NCBI GenBank assembly: GCA_020086605.1
Contig: JACBWW010000004.1
Location: 46,045,649 to 46,109,648, forward strand
DNA: 64,000 bases
Direction: 5' to 3'
From: Lanius collurio
Taxonomy: Eukaryota > Chordata > Aves > Passeriformes > Laniidae
Below the pieces are notes generated by a model that saw only the letters and a program-made list of their open reading frames with translations, was not told the origin of the DNA and made no database searches. Of this stretch, positions 32,411 through 45,345 are shown piece after piece. The translations under genes were made by a program, and so were the position numbers. How positions within the stretch are numbered: position 1 is the first letter of the stretch; each line of letters opens with the position of its first letter.

Positions 32411-32416
32411 CATGTC

Positions 32417-35400
32417 AGGTAATTAAAAAAAAGAATACCTTTCCAAATTTAAAATGGTGTGCATCTGACCTTCTTCAACCAGATTTATCAGCCAGAAATA
32501 TTTGGTCCAGGCTAAGTTTGAAAGCCATGAGTTCTGCACACTTATTTCTCCTGTTTTTCTCATCCTTTTTTATTATTTTCATGCCTTCCTATCTGAGAGC
32601 TCTCACAGAGAGAGAGGGGCCCAGGTGAGGGTAATAAATCCAGAGCAAAGGACCAAGTGGGCATTTCTAGGCTGGAAAGCCATGAGTACGGCATAAAACC
32701 CCCTTTGTTTGCTCACAATTGTCTTTGCTAAGGTCTTAGTTTGGGTAAGCAGGAAGGTAAGCTATGAAACTGCAGGAGAAAAAATATCAAGTTGATCTTC
32801 ATGCTTCCTCCTGGAGCTTTTTCAGTGTAGATACACCTTTCAAGCTGTTTCAGGCTTTCTCACCAGTCTCTGTCCACACAACCTCTTATGTGTCACATTG
32901 TTGGTTGGGGTTGAACAAATCTGTGTCTGACATTTCGAGCACAGTCCATTACTGGTAAAAAGGAAACAAGTTTGTGTCTGCTGGGTCAGTCAGACATATG
33001 ACACTGAGAGAAATGATCTTCCTCTCAGGGCTGCAGGAAGCTGAAGGGCAGAAGTGAGTAACTGACAATGGGATATGCTCAACAATATTTATGTGAGCTT
33101 TGTGTTCTCAGATACACTTGGATGGCAGTGAATTGTCAGTTACTATATCAACCTGCCAAGTATGAATAGCTCTTGAAGAGCTTGAACCTTCTCAGGTTAA
33201 AGCATCTGTAAAGCTAATAGAGATCATGCATGATATGGATATGACCTCATTCTGAGGGCATATAAATTAAATCATTCCTAAGCAAGGGCTTTGGCTTGCT
33301 CAGCAGTGCTCACATGCAAGCAGGAGACATTTTGCAAATAGGCAGATCCAGTACTTGTCTGTCACATTGTTCAGTTTGTCATTATCTATTATTCTTATAC
33401 TGTGCTCATCACTGTGGCTGACAGAGAGCTTTAGAGTTTTCACTGAATTGTCTTTTTTTGACAGAGAATCTCTCCTGGAGGGGAGTGGAGTTTCTGTCAT
33501 ACCTGTAGCACAATCTTATCAAAAACACTTTGCATGCACAAAATAGAAAAGTGCCATTCACCACTTCAAGGACATAGTAAGTAGGAAAGAGTGGAAGGGT
33601 TGTTCTGATCACATCTGGAGAGGAAGTTTGGCAGTGATGTTCAAATGGCTGCTAAATGGGAGTCTAAAGTCATGGCAACAGATTATTGCCTTAGTTACAG
33701 ACCCAGTGAAGGAACCAAGTCAAAAGTACTCTTGATTCTCTACTTCCCTTCAGTATCATAGTCAGAGATCATCAATCTCAATTCTGATAGAAGATCCACT
33801 TTTTTTTTTTTTTTTTTTTAGCAGATTCTCAAAAACCTTTTAGGAAAAAGGACTAACAGGAGCAATATTTAGAATATTACTGCCAAATCTAATCTTTGTA
33901 TCATACTGGGAGAGTAATTCAAGTTTTCTGGGGGCCAAAAGTAATTGGATAAAATCTGCAATAAAATTTTATGAGTGTGTACTTTTCACTAAGATCTCAA
34001 TCATTTACTGAAATTTGGTAAAAACAGAGATATCCTGAGAGGATTTTTTTCTTGAACAGGATGAAAGAGTTGTTTTTAATATAAGAGATCTGTGAAAATG
34101 CTGCCATAGGGCCAAACGAGTTGTAATTTTGGCCACAGTGCTTCCTTTGCTTGGGCATATCTCAACAAACCCCACTCTGCTGATACTACACCTTTCCTCC
34201 CAGGGATCTCAAGACCCGAGTCAAGGTCTAGATTTTGACTTTGCAGTAGTGACCACAGACTGATGACAACTGCGTTTCCACCAAATCTCCCAAATCATTA
34301 ATTGGTAGCTTCATTGTCCAACCAATCCCTAAAATACCCCTCGAGAATAAACACTGTCCTGGAGACATTTTTGTATATTCAGGCTGATGAGTCTCTGTTT
34401 GCATTTGCTGTCCTGTATCAGTAGGTCTCTAATTATGTAACAAACAGCACCACAAAACACAACTCACCAGCTCCTTATGTCTATCCCACTTAGGGCCTGC
34501 TTATACAGCTATTAAATGTGATTGCTGATTTTTAATGGCATCCGATCAATTCAGGATCTAGGAAAGAGAGAGGATGGAAAAGCTGAAGTCATACCTTCAA
34601 ACTGAACAGAGAGACTTTCTGTTTGGTTAGACAAGCTATGAAGAAAGACTCCCATTTGCTACATATTTATCCAGCACCTGACACAGTGAACTGTCATCTA
34701 AGTGAGGCCTCCAGGCCCCTCTTTTCCTCTTTTCCCCTTCTTGTCTTTGCAATGGGAATGAAGGGAGTGTTTAACTCTTCTGAGTTTTGGGTTTTGCTGA
34801 CTGTTTGACACTTACTCTGGACTGACAGGGATATTTCTGATTCCAATCCCCTGCCAACCAGGCCAAGGCTGCACATCTTTCTAAATTATCCAGAAACATC
34901 TATCTTTACTTAATTTTATTTTTAAGTTTTGATAGAAAAATACTATGCTACTATGGAAAATAACATGACAAAATTATTTTCCTTAGTAATCAGTTCTCAT
35001 GTTATTTAATGTTAGTCTTAATGATATAATTATTTCATTATATTTTGTTATTATTTTAGTATTAGTAAAGGCAAAAGGAAGACAAAAAAGACTTTCCTGT
35101 CATATAGAACACAGCAGCATTTGTTGCTGATCAATTTTCTAGTAAAATTGTTGGATTGATCACAGTATGACTACACTGTGCTGTTTCAGTGGCTTAAAGA
35201 GTCAGCTTCTCTCAAGGTAAACCAAAGAATGAAATTCATCCCTGGTGTTGATTTTCATTTTGCACCAGTGATGGAAATTTTTGCATTACTTTTGTATTAT
35301 CCTGAAAACAAATGTTATATTATATGTTATATCACTAACAAAACAACAAAAACAATTCATCAATCTTAGTGCTTGGCTCACCAGAAACAAACCACACTGT

Positions 35401-38320
35401 TTATTCCATTGTTATAGGATCTCGTTCACTAAAGAGAACACAAAAATTTAAACTTTCTAGTGAAGAGTGGCCCGTGTAATACTGAGGGGGTGGGAGGTGT
35501 TTGGCACATCTCTAATTAAAATAAAGCATAATGATACCATGCAATTGAAAATGCAATGGCTTTACATCAACAGCAAATAAAGTGGAAAGGAGACAGGAAT
35601 ATGGGTGAAATTGTGAGGGGGATTATTTTTAAAACTTTTTTTCCTACTTTTTTTCATAGGCTTTATTGTGTAAAGGTCCATAGTACTGCTTTAGTATGTG
35701 ATGCTGGTTAGTACAGCACAAATCTCAGGGGACAAAAGTTGTTAACAGCCTGTTAGGACCTCTGGAACTCTGATCTGAACAGACATTCTCTGAAAAGAGG
35801 TGAGCCACTATCTGTAGTAGGGCAATATCAAATTAAAACACCCCTAATCTTGCTTGGCCAGTGGTCTCTCTTCTAGCAGCAGTTCCACTCACTGCTCCGT
35901 GAATAGGAGGTGCTATTTCCAAACCTTTAGTATAAAAGAAAAAAGCCCAAGGACATATTAATTAATTAAACATAGTTTCCTTTTCCCCCCCACGTATGTT
36001 TTTATATCCTTCCAGGACAACCAGATAACATAAATTAGCTACAAACAAACATAAAAAGAACAAATTGTGAAGAAAGACAAAACACTGCGACATTTTCTCT
36101 CCTTTTTCCACCTCTCATTAATTGCTTGGCTCTGGGAGGGAAAGGACTCCAAGCCTGAGCTTTGCACAAAACTCATCCAAGAGTGAAGAGGGCAAGCCGA
36201 ACACTGAGCCTCTCCAGCTGCCCTGGAGTGAATGGCTTTCTGAGGGGTATGAATGCTCTCTGTCTCTCCCCATACAATGTAGGTGTTACTGCTCATGAGG
36301 AGAAAAAAACAAAACAATAATCACTTGAAGGAGAGAGAAGGCGTCCTGGGCAGGGGGGGAAGCACGGTCCCTCGGAAGGATAGAAAACTGCGTTGCCTTC
36401 GTGTCGGTGAGAGGGGCTGGGCACAAAGAGTGAGGCTGGGTGGTGCTCTCTGAGGCTGGGGCACCAGGCAGGAAATGTTCTGCTCCGAGTGAAATGAGAT
36501 GAAAAGTGTGTTTTGTAGTGAAATGGATAAAAAGCTCCCCAAACCCCAAAAGATGGAGTGGCACATCTGAAGATCCTTACTGCTTCTTGTGGTTTTTGTT
36601 TCACACTGGTAATGTGCCTGTGCTTGGGTGAGCAGTTAATGAAATCATAGCCTTTACTGTTTTCCTTCATTCATAAAACTGAGTGCAAAATTGACTTATG
36701 ACTGACTTCTCTGTAAGTGGGGTCTGCTTACAGGAGAGGAAAGCAGCTGGTGGTCACTGGGATGAGTGATCATGAGTCAATGAGTCTGCACTTTCAGCTG
36801 TGGTGTATTCACCTGTACATGTGAGAGAGATCTCATCTGATCTGGAGAGAGACTTGGAGGTGCAGAGGACATGGAGTAACAGGACTTTTCTGTCTTCATC
36901 TTCCTGCATTAGTACCTCTGATTTTTTTTTTTTTCCAGTGTTTGTTTTTCCCCACTCATCTTTGTACCATGCACCTTTGGGAACAAGGGAAGGGAGCATG
37001 GGAGGCAAGCTGGGTGAGATCAGATGCCTGCACTTTTAACTCTGATCTTGTTCAGTTTGTATTTAGACCCTCTGAAGGCCTTTTGCATGAGTTACTTTTG
37101 GTCTGAGCAGACCTTTACTCTTATGTCAGCACAAAGGGGTTAGGTGCAGTGCTTTCTGTGGCAAAAGCCCTCGCTGGGGCTGAGCAAAATCTCAGCTTTT
37201 TCAGGAGCACGGCAATACAAAAGATTTAAGGGGGGAAATTGTTAAAAGGGAAGCCCTTTTCTCTTTGGGTTGAATGCAGTGGGGAGATTAAAACTTTCAT
37301 TTGAGATTTTGCTGTATTCATAGTAGTGAGGCCATGAATAGGTCTAAGTCAGAGCCCACAGTGGTTGTGGTGTGCCCTTTTATTCTCTGGCACATCTTCA
37401 GACACAGGTTGTTTTGCACTTGAAAGAGGTGAAAGAGGGGAATGTGGGATTTTGACAGCTGATATTGGCCTCTGAGCTCTTGATGGGGATTTTCTAATTA
37501 ACCCCAAGGGCCCATCAGGTGGTCAAAATGGAATGATTTCTGTCAGGAAGGGCAAAAAGTTGGAATTTTCTATATATTCCTTTAAAAAAAATTTGGATAA
37601 GTACACTGGGGATGATTTTAATGACATAAATACTATGAAACCAATTATGAGGAAAATTTTGGAAATTTTTAGGGCCTGAATACCTTTAAAGCTCAAAGTT
37701 TCAAGGAAAACTTTCTCCCTTGTGAAGATTTCTTGGACTTTATGTAATAATAATAGAGCTAATTTAAGCAAACACTTTTTGATCCTGATTACTTCCTACA
37801 AATCTTTACCACTGAGACAATTTGAGGTGGCACACTCCCACCCTGTCCTCTCCAGCTTAGGAGACTGGGGGCAGTGAATCCAAGGCAATCAGGATCCTAT
37901 ATGTGGATGCAACTGGAAAAGCGGATTAGAGGAGCAGCCATAAAGCAGGAAGGTTGGAGTAAATGTGTGATAATTTGTACTCTGCAGAAACCTTGCAAAA
38001 CTTCCTCCTGAAGTTTCAGAAGGCAAAACATGAGCAAACCTGCCTGTGTGTGTTTGCACTGATTTTCCAGTATTGGTGATTGTACCATACTGAAGCACAT
38101 GAAGTTTGAAGGCAGCTGCCTTGGTTATCTAATCTCCTTCTAAATCCATGATGCAGGATGGGGGATTAAGATGCAAAGGAAAAAATCTTGAGCTGCTGTA
38201 CCTGTGAGTCAGACAAGCTAACAGAAAGGCAGTTAACATTGATTTTGTATGCTGCTGAAAGAATGGAATTATAACTTCACAATACATGAATCTTTAGAGA
38301 CATTTGTATGGGATGGAGAT
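32417..38320. other. Intergenic, no gene seen
   Basis: AT-rich intergenic DNA. A T run lies at 33802-33819. At 36290-36670 three - strand frames are open together, which argues against any being real. No mobile element recognised. Confidence 0.55.
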
Positions 38321-38428
38321 TATCTCTATCTCTATCTCTATCTCTATCTCTATCTCTATCTCTATCTCTATCTCTATCTCTATCTCTATCTCTATCTCTA
38401 TCTCTATCTCTATCTCTATCTCTATCTC
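38321..38428 (+). repeat. (TATCTC)18 microsatellite
   Basis: Eighteen perfect copies of TATCTC, followed by an impure CT-rich tail to about 38450. It creates artificial Leu-Tyr and Asp-Arg repeat frames. Confidence 0.97.
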
Positions 38429-38450
38429 CTTCTCTCTCTATCTCTGTATC

Positions 38451-41400
38451 TCTTACATCTAAGAATTCATGTACAAACTTGAGTGACTTATTCAAGGTAA
38501 TATTAATTCACTCTTTTTGTCTTTGGGGTATTTGAGAGCTTCAAAGGAAAGGAGAAAAAGGCAGAAGAAACATGAAGGAGATGAAAAGGATCCTACTGAA
38601 CGAATTAATCTAGAAGTAATAACAAACCCAGCTGTAAAAGGAGATGTCTTCCTCTACTCCTCTCCTTGTCCTGCACCTCAGAGCCACGGGCAAGAAGTTG
38701 CAATGGTTTCATCTTCCAGTCATGGCAAAAGTCGTGTGGGACATCTCTGCCTTCTCTGTTATCTCTCAGACTAGAAGTATCCCTTATCCACTTCCCATAT
38801 CAGTCAAGTTCAAATTTCACATGATTTGAAACTCATGTGAAAGTAATGCCCTGGACCAACCTTAGGTTTATGCTGGACAGGAACACGGATGCACTGAGGG
38901 GAGGAGTGAGATAACAAAGGTAAATACACATAAATAGTAAGTTTAATTAATAAAGAGTAACTAAGTTTAGTGAAGAAAAAAGCAGTAACAATGACGCTAG
39001 CAAAGGGTGGTAGTTGCAGGGAGTAAACAGAAAATGTAAGGATTTCAGAACCAGATCAAATGTTTCCAACCAAAACTTAAAAGAACAAAGTTTGCTTTTA
39101 CTCACATTTGACCACAAGATGTTTGGCAAAGGTCCAAAAACATTGGGAGTTTTTCTTCTTTTTCTGGAATTCAGTGAGTGCATTTTGAGTGCACAGAGCC
39201 AAAAGCTCCAGAGGCTGGTCTGTTTCTGGTTTTATCGAATGCCTGGAGACAAATAGAGATGTATGCTGACTTCCATAAAGTGAAATATACCTCTGTCCTC
39301 TGCTTCTGCAAAACCATAGTTACTTCAGCATGGGGTGTGAAATTCTAATTCAAAAGCCTGCCACACAGGATGAGAACGATCTCATTTGGCTATCAAGGCC
39401 CAGGCAATTTTTAAGACGATGTAGGGATAGTACTTGGCAATTAAAATAGGTGCTAAATAACTGCAGGAAAATAATGAAATCTGAAAAATAAACTAAGAGT
39501 GAGCATTTTGAGAAGTCCAGTTCCTCTATTACTTATGCTAGAAAGAGGTGGCTGCCCCTATGGAGATTTTTGGGTCTTTGGATAACATCTGTCTGATTAT
39601 TATTTAATGGTCTTAAGAATATGAATGAATAGACTTGACTTGGCTCAGGAGCTTTCTGCTCTACTTAGCCAGGGATTATTTTAAGAAATCTGGTAGGATA
39701 GAGACATTTATCCATCTTTACTGAAATGAAATTACTATTTGTGCTTGCCTAAAACACGCTGGATATGGATTGATTTTTTTCCCTCCAGTCCCGATCAGCA
39801 CTGCTGTGTGCATGAACAAGACATTCATCTTGCTGACACATCTTGTTCCAGCTGTTGCTGTGACAAATTGTTTCTGCTATAGTTCAGCTGAAGTACTGCA
39901 GAAGTTTGCTCATAACACATTTTAAATTGTTTTTTTGAGGACAGATTTAAATCAAAACCAAAGCGAGTGCTGCAAAGTTCTGTCAACCACAGACAACGCA
40001 GAGAGAGGGACAAAAGAGCTTAAGGTGGTTCCCAGTCCTCATGAATCTGCAGACTCTGCCCAGTTTCTCAGCAGTGTTCTGCACAGTAAATTTTGCCAGA
40101 ACATGTAAGACAGGAATATTTCCTCTTGTGGGGGAGGATTTGGCTGCTGAAACAAAACCCCACTTCTACTGCCTATCAATGAAATGCATTGTTTGAGAGC
40201 TGGCCTATGTATTTTATGAACACTCCAGTGTTTCATCCATCACTGACTACTTCAGATTGAGATCAAATTTCATGTTTTGGCAGGCATGGAGAAAATAATG
40301 CTACCATAATGATGACGACAATGGTATGAAATATTAAAGGCAACCACATGTTCACTCTAAACTCACCAATTTTCTTCTCATGCTTAATAAAAGTGAAAAG
40401 ACCATATATCTACTTGGAATGATTTATTGGGGTAGAGTTATCACCTTGTACCCACCCAAGAGCTCACCAAGGTGCTCTATGTTTATGGTGCTTGCTTTCT
40501 GCTGGTGGCCCTTGGTTCTGTAATACGCTCCTCCTCCAACTTGTTGCTCTTGGTCTAGATTTAATTCAAGTTTTAGTTAGTTCTCCATGAAGAAAAACAT
40601 CTACTGGTTCATAGTATCCAGTATCAAAAAAGGAAAGCCCGGGAATGGTTAAAAATTCTCTGTTTTCACCCACTGAGTTTGGATAAAGCCATGAACATGA
40701 TTCTGAACATTTGAATATGACATGCCTTGCCAATTAATAAGATTAATTTCCCCCCCAAAAAAATTTGTCAGCTGTTTTGAAACAAACTGGGAAGAACTGA
40801 GACATTTTTAAATTCCTCTTCCCTCTAGGCCAAAGAGACTTCACTCCATTTACTGTCCCACAGGCGTCTGCTCTGTGGTGTCCTGCATTTGTGTTGTTCC
40901 GCATTTCCAGAAGTGAGAGTCTGGTTATTTACAGGAAGAAATATTTAAAAGAGAATTTTGAAGTGGAAACTTTTCAAGTTAACTTTCTGAGTCTTTTAAG
41001 TAGTGGTGGAAGCAAATTGTAAACAATGCCTACTTAATGGCTTTAGCAGTGGAAGCTTTAATATTACTTTAGCTACCACATGAAGGTTCTTTGTGTTGCT
41101 GCTTTTCATGGGAATATAAATTAATGTGCTTTCATACCTGTTCTCTGCGTGTATTTTATTTCTTGGTCAGTGTCACACACCACAGGACGTTTGTGCTCAT
41201 TTGTAAACACTATTTATTTAATTTTCTTTCTTTGTGTTCATGGAGAGGAATGCAGAAGCATCTGCTCTAGAAACTGTTTGGGAAAAATAATTTCAATGTA
41301 TTCTCAGGGCACAAAATTGATGGATAGTGGGTTTTGTCCAATTCTGACAATTTTGTATTTTTTTGGATCCTTCTTCTTCTGGCAATCTGTCTGCCTATAG

Positions 41401-42124
41401 CAATTATCAATCTTCCTGAATTAACTTAAACAGCTTTTAACAAGAACTGAAATCTCTCAGAAATTAAACTGCTTTTCCTTTTTCCCCCTGAGCACTACAT
41501 CCTTGATGCTCTTTTTGTTGCTGAAACAAAGTTTATTTTGCATACAGTATCTATGCCTCATGTATATTAAGTGTCCTTTTTCACAACACTTTCTGATTAT
41601 AGGGGCTTATTCACGCTTTCTACCTTAATCACTGACCCACCAGGAGATTAAGGCTCATCTCTAGAGTATTTGGTAAGCCAGCTAATTGCGGGTGAAATCA
41701 GTGGGCATTAGAGGAAGCCATAGGGCTTTGAGAGCATGAATAGCTTTTGGGATAAGGGAGAGTGGCAGTCACTTCCTGACAAAAAAAATCCGGAGGCCCC
41801 TGGATGCTGTTTGCTGGTGGTGCCATTACAGATCAGTTCTTCTGAAGGGTCTCTGGTCTGGCAGTACTTTCCATGGCTTCACTTGTACAGTGAAGAGGAA
41901 CTTCAGCTGAGAACCTGTGGGCCTTCCCTTGCTTGCACTTGATCGAAGGAAACTCACTGGTGTCAGTGAGAGAAGCCTTTGAATTTTCCTGCTGGGATAA
42001 AGCAGTGGAGCAAAACAGCAAAATCTGTATAAATGTGCTTAAAGTGCTGTGTAATGTAAGGGTGATGGTGCTGTGTATGTGGGTGTGTGGGGAAGCAGAT
42101 GAGGGCTGGGATGGGGAGAGGGAA
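38451..42124. other. Intergenic, no gene seen
   Basis: Ordinary AT-rich sequence. No repeat, gene or RNA recognised. Confidence 0.55.
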
Positions 42125-42425
42125 AGGGGCTTTGGACAAGGACATAGAGTGACAGGATAGGGGGAAATGACTCACAGCTGAAAGAGGGGAGATTTAGATT
42201 ACATATTCAGAATAAATTCTTCCCTGTGAGGGTGGTGAGCTCCTGGCACAGGTTGCCTGGAGGAGCTGGGAATGACCCATGCTTGGAAGTGTCCAAAGTC
42301 AGGTTGGATGGAGCTCTGGGCAACCTGGTTTGGTGGAAGGTGTCCCTGCCCATGGCAGGGGATGTGGGGCTATGTGATCTTAAAGGTCCCTTCCAATCCC
42401 ACAGAACATTCTACAGTTCTATGAA
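42125..42425 (+). mobile_element. CR1 LINE 3' end, about 0.3 kb
   Basis: The + strand carries the avian CR1 3' region in order: GACAGGATAGGGGGAAATG, GAAAGAGGGGAGATTTAGAT, AATTCTTCCCTGTGAGGGTG, GGTTGCCTGGAGGAGCTGGG, GTCAGGTTGGATGGAGCTC, TGTCCCTGCCCATGGCAGGG, and GATCTTAAAGGTCCCTTCCA. A short ATTCTA-type tail follows. It is 5'-truncated and the best preserved CR1 in the window. Confidence 0.95.
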
Positions 42426-45269
42426 ATATGCGAGGATATTGGTAGAATTAACAGAATTTAAAAATTAGTGCTAGAATGGATCATTCTTAGGGATAAAAAG
42501 CTGGTCTTAAACTTCCAAAAATACATCTCTAATCACAGCTCAGTCCTAAGTGGGCTGAGGTTGGGGCGGCTCCTTCGTCAGAGCGGCCACGAGAGGGCAA
42601 CACGAGCCTGAGCACAACAAAGAGTGACGCTGAGGAAGAAATTGGGGATGTAAAATACAGCTCGCAATTCCTGCAGCATTTGTGCAGCTTGCCCTGTCTT
42701 TAGCTCAAGCTGTGTGCTAGGAGGGTAGGACGGGGCCCTGTTTGGCATTTGGCTTGTGCTTCGGGGAGCTACTTAAAGCCTAGGGGAGGTAACACAGCAC
42801 TGTGTCACATGGCAAAATTTCACTCCTGCTTTTTCCAAGTGCAGAAGTTGTGTAAGATTCGGGATCTGGAGTGCTGGTGCTGCTTCTCTCCAGTTTATGG
42901 CAGACCTTTAGATGTGAGGCACATCTTCTTCTGGAGCGTTCTGAATATATATGAATTTCAGATTTTAAGAAAACAGCCTCAGACCTGTGCATAAAACCAT
43001 TAAGAGGTGACTTCAACTGAAAAGAGAACAAGAAGGTTTTATGAGTTTAAAGGAGTAGTAGTATGATGGCAACTGCCTGAAAATCAGCCCAATGTTGGCT
43101 TGGCTAAGCAGTCAGGAAAATATCCCCAGTGAGGGAACCTTGGGATGCATCAGACTCAGGTGGTTGGTTCTGGAGAGCAGATGAAAACTGCTCCAGGGAA
43201 CTTCAGCTTTTGTTGCAGGGTCCCTGCCCAGAGACTGAATGAGAAGTAAACCTGTGGCAAGCCAAGTGTTGCCTTAAAACAAAACTGAAGCTTCAGCTTC
43301 TGTCACCCTGCAGCAACTGAACATCAGGGAAATTTAGATATGCATTTATTTTCCCCTTAATGAATATGGGCTTGAGTTTAAGTGACATAAATCTTGTGTT
43401 TGAACCCCAAAGAGGAGGCAAATGGTGGCAAGTTTGCCTCGGATTGTGTTTTCAGTAGCTGCAGCTGAGCTATCCAGGCCATGGGAGAGAGTCTGTTACA
43501 GTGGGACTCCTTCCCAAAATACTTGTGCACCCACATACTTGTGTAAGACACATAGAGATGAGTGTGTTCTGTCTGTCCGGGCAAAAGACATGTTTGTAGA
43601 AAATCTGAAATCTAGGAAGACTGAAAAGTAGTAAGAAATTACAAATTATTACTAGGATTTTGAAGAAGTATTTCCTACCCAGTTAAATTTGAGTTGGGAG
43701 AAACTGTGTTAGTATTGGAGTCATTTTATGATTTCAGCATGGTTGTTGCAATTCTGTGCAATGATTCCTTTAAAATCAAGGTGTGCCCTTGGTGGAAAGA
43801 ATAATTTAGCAAAAAATACAGGAGAGGACAGGTTTTTCTGAGGTACCCTAAAGGAGGAGATCCTGTCTATGTAAGTTACTGAGATGCATATCTTTCCAGC
43901 AAAGCAATCCCATCCTTGAGGTTGAAGTACTCCTATTTATGACCAAGTTCTCCAGATTGCTGGTCTATGATGAAAGCTTGGTGCTGGTCAGAAGGGGACA
44001 GGGCTTGTGTGCTTTGGTCTTCAGCAGAGAAGTCTCTGCCCCCAGGCAGAACACTCTGACACACAAATTAAGGGAACACTCTCTGTGGGGAAGAACTCCC
44101 ATTGATAGGAGAGCTGGACTGGGGACTTAGCCAAGTGCTCTTCCCAGTCTGAGGGGATGCTGGCAGGCTTTTACAGCAGGGTGTTCACCTCTACTCATTC
44201 TCTCCAGTTTGCCTTCTTGTGCCATTTAACTAGTTTCTTTTCCTAGTCTTCCGGTTTTAATTTTAGCCTTTAATGTTACTGATGTAATTTTTAATGTAAT
44301 TAATGTAATTAATGTTCCAACCAATTCTTGATCCCATATATGACTGTTGGGCCTTGTGTATTCATTCATTTATTTATCCACCTGGCCACTGTGTGGGAGC
44401 AAGGTGTGTGAAGATCCCACTGTAACTCCAGAACCAAACCAGGAATGCCCAGAAGATGGGGAACATGGGTTGTGAAGTTCGCAGATGGCTCTTGCTAGGT
44501 TGTGGGGAGCTCTAGAAGAGGGCTACCCTGCTAGCCACACCCTGCTTTTCCGGGTATTGAGGCCGCAAGAAGTTAGCTCCGTTGTTTTCCATTTTTATAG
44601 AGCCTTGCAGACACTCTGTCATGTCAAGTTGAAAGGTGCACCTCAACTGAGTAGGACAGTGGAAAGCATTAATGAACCTAATACACTCTCTCTTCATATC
44701 TTAATTATTTGTGTGACTATTTCCCTTTGTCCTTTCTCCCTAGGCATCTATTTGATGTATTCATGCAAAGAGATGTTTTGCACAGAGGGAAGAAAAAAAT
44801 GTTCACCTGTTCAAAAAGCTGCCACCAGAACGCAGATACAAGCAGAGATTCTTTCTGTCATCACTGCATTATTTTCCTGAACACACTGTAATTTCATCAA
44901 TTTTCCATGCTTATGGTCATGAATGCTTGACATTACCATGTCTTTGCGTTAACAAAAAAGAAATTTCATGGCTTAAGATTTCTCTAGAAGAATAGGGAGA
45001 GCGTGAAAAGCCATCCAAATTGCAGGGTGCTGCAGTGTCCTTTGTTCCACAGCAAGATGGTGGTGTGGAGAAATTTGTATTGTATACGTTGGGTTGGTCA
45101 TCTGTTACATGTTTAGAACAAACTGGAAGTCATACAGGTTTTTTCTGCTTTAACTGTTTGCTAGTTTGCATCTGAGTGGTGGTTTATTAGATTTCAGAGT
45201 ATTGGGATTAAACATGAATACAATGTTTAAGGCTTTGGGTATTTGGAAGGCACATAAACATTTGCAAGG
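42426..45269. other. Intergenic, with a CTCF-like motif
   Basis: No gene. CCACGAGAGGGCAA at 42587-42600 resembles the CTCF core, inside a locally CpG-containing stretch (42560-42640). The 131-codon frame at 44485-44880 has no recognised relative. Confidence 0.5.
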
Positions 45270-45345
45270 CTAGATCTTGCTCATCTTGGAGGTTGGGCTA
45301 GAGGATCTTTAAAGGTCCCTTCCAACCCAAACTATTCCATGATTC
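45270..45345 (+). mobile_element. CR1 LINE 3' tip
   Basis: GAGGATCTTTAAAGGTCCCT followed by TCCAACCCAAACTATTCC and ATGATTCTA is the CR1 3' tip. Only about 75 bp remains. Confidence 0.9.

Noticed and set aside
36293..36670. 125-codon frame on the - strand
   Set aside because: Three overlapping - strand frames are open here at once, with no homology for any.
38249..38495. Leu-Tyr and Asp-Arg repeat proteins on either strand
   Set aside because: Direct translation of the TATCTC microsatellite.
44485..44880. 131-codon frame on the + strand
   Set aside because: No recognised domain, no splice or repeat context; length within chance for this much sequence.
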